Below, piece by piece: positions 5,601 to 5,707 of a DNA stretch of 5,707 nt. Every line of letters starts with the position of its first letter. Position 1 is the first letter of the stretch. The notes under the pieces are model-generated. The model saw only the letters and a list, made by a program, of their open reading frames with translations. It did not search any database and was not told where the DNA came from. Source of the DNA: JBDRMV01 sp043811795 (GTDB lineage Bacteria > CG03); NCBI GenBank assembly GCA_043811795.1, contig JBDRMV010000107.1, positions 1 through 5,707 on the forward strand, given 5' to 3'. A program made the translations under genes and the position numbers.

Positions 5601-5707
5601 CTATGCCAGACCTTCCCACAGTTTTTTCGTGACCTCATCCATTTCGCCGTCCATAAAACCGGCTAAATTATAAACGGTGAACTTTATCCTGTGGTCGGTC
5701 ACGCGGT
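5601..5707 (-). CDS. prfA: Peptide chain release factor 1, C-terminal end (5' part beyond window)
   Basis: Only the last 34 codons and a partial codon are present. They begin RVTDHRIKFTVYNLAGFMDG and end ...KKLWEGLA before TAG at 5603-5601. RVTDHRI followed by a short hydrophobic helix-strand segment is the near-invariant C-terminal signature of RF1 (PQ.RVTDHRI), the factor that reads UAA and UAG and releases the finished peptide at the ribosome. RF2 has a similar segment, but location next to prmC favours RF1. Its own GGQ loop lies outside the window. Its usual partner prmC, which methylates that loop, follows after an inserted 316-nt stretch. Confidence 0.93.
   Translation of the reverse strand, partial: RVTDHRIKFTVYNLAGFMDGEMDEVTKKLWEGLA

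Overview
The window is a solid block of minus-strand genes, packed almost without gaps. Read in the direction of transcription (right to left) it holds: the C-terminus of prfA (release factor 1), a frameshifted and truncated remnant of a RhuM-family gene, prmC (release-factor glutamine methyltransferase), murA (first committed step of peptidoglycan synthesis), hisD, hisB, hisA and hisI (four histidine-biosynthesis enzymes), and the first 95 codons of a PP-loop ATPase that runs off the left edge. No tRNA, rRNA, CRISPR array, insertion sequence or intrinsic terminator is visible.

The organism is a bacterium with a peptidoglycan wall. Base composition is moderate and the A-rich stretches on the coding strand fall mostly in Lys-rich tails. 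From memory, the order prfA-prmC-murA followed by his genes occurs in Geobacter-type deltaproteobacteria and in some uncultivated phyla (for example Omnitrophota-like lineages). The proteins are divergent enough that I would not name a phylum from this window alone.

Region by region: 5601-5707 is the end of prfA. 5285-5600 is the only part without an intact gene. It contains a probable promoter, an AT-rich RhuM 5' fragment of 75 codons with a one-base frameshift, and a perfect 19-bp inverted repeat. This insert splits the normally adjacent prfA-prmC pair. From 5284 down to 1, neighbouring genes overlap by 10-32 nt or lie 7-16 nt apart, so prmC-murA-hisD-hisB-hisA-hisI-PP-loop looks like one transcript, possibly now started from the promoter that came with the RhuM fragment.

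Functionally, PrmC modifies the RF1 made by its neighbour, MurA makes a cell-wall precursor, and HisI, HisA, HisB and HisD catalyse four steps of histidine synthesis. The set is gapped: hisG, hisE, hisC and especially hisH and hisF (which use the HisA product and make the HisB substrate) are not here, although hisH and hisF usually flank hisA. The points that most merit a second look are the decayed RhuM insertion, the selective absence of hisHF, and the unidentified PP-loop protein at the distal end.
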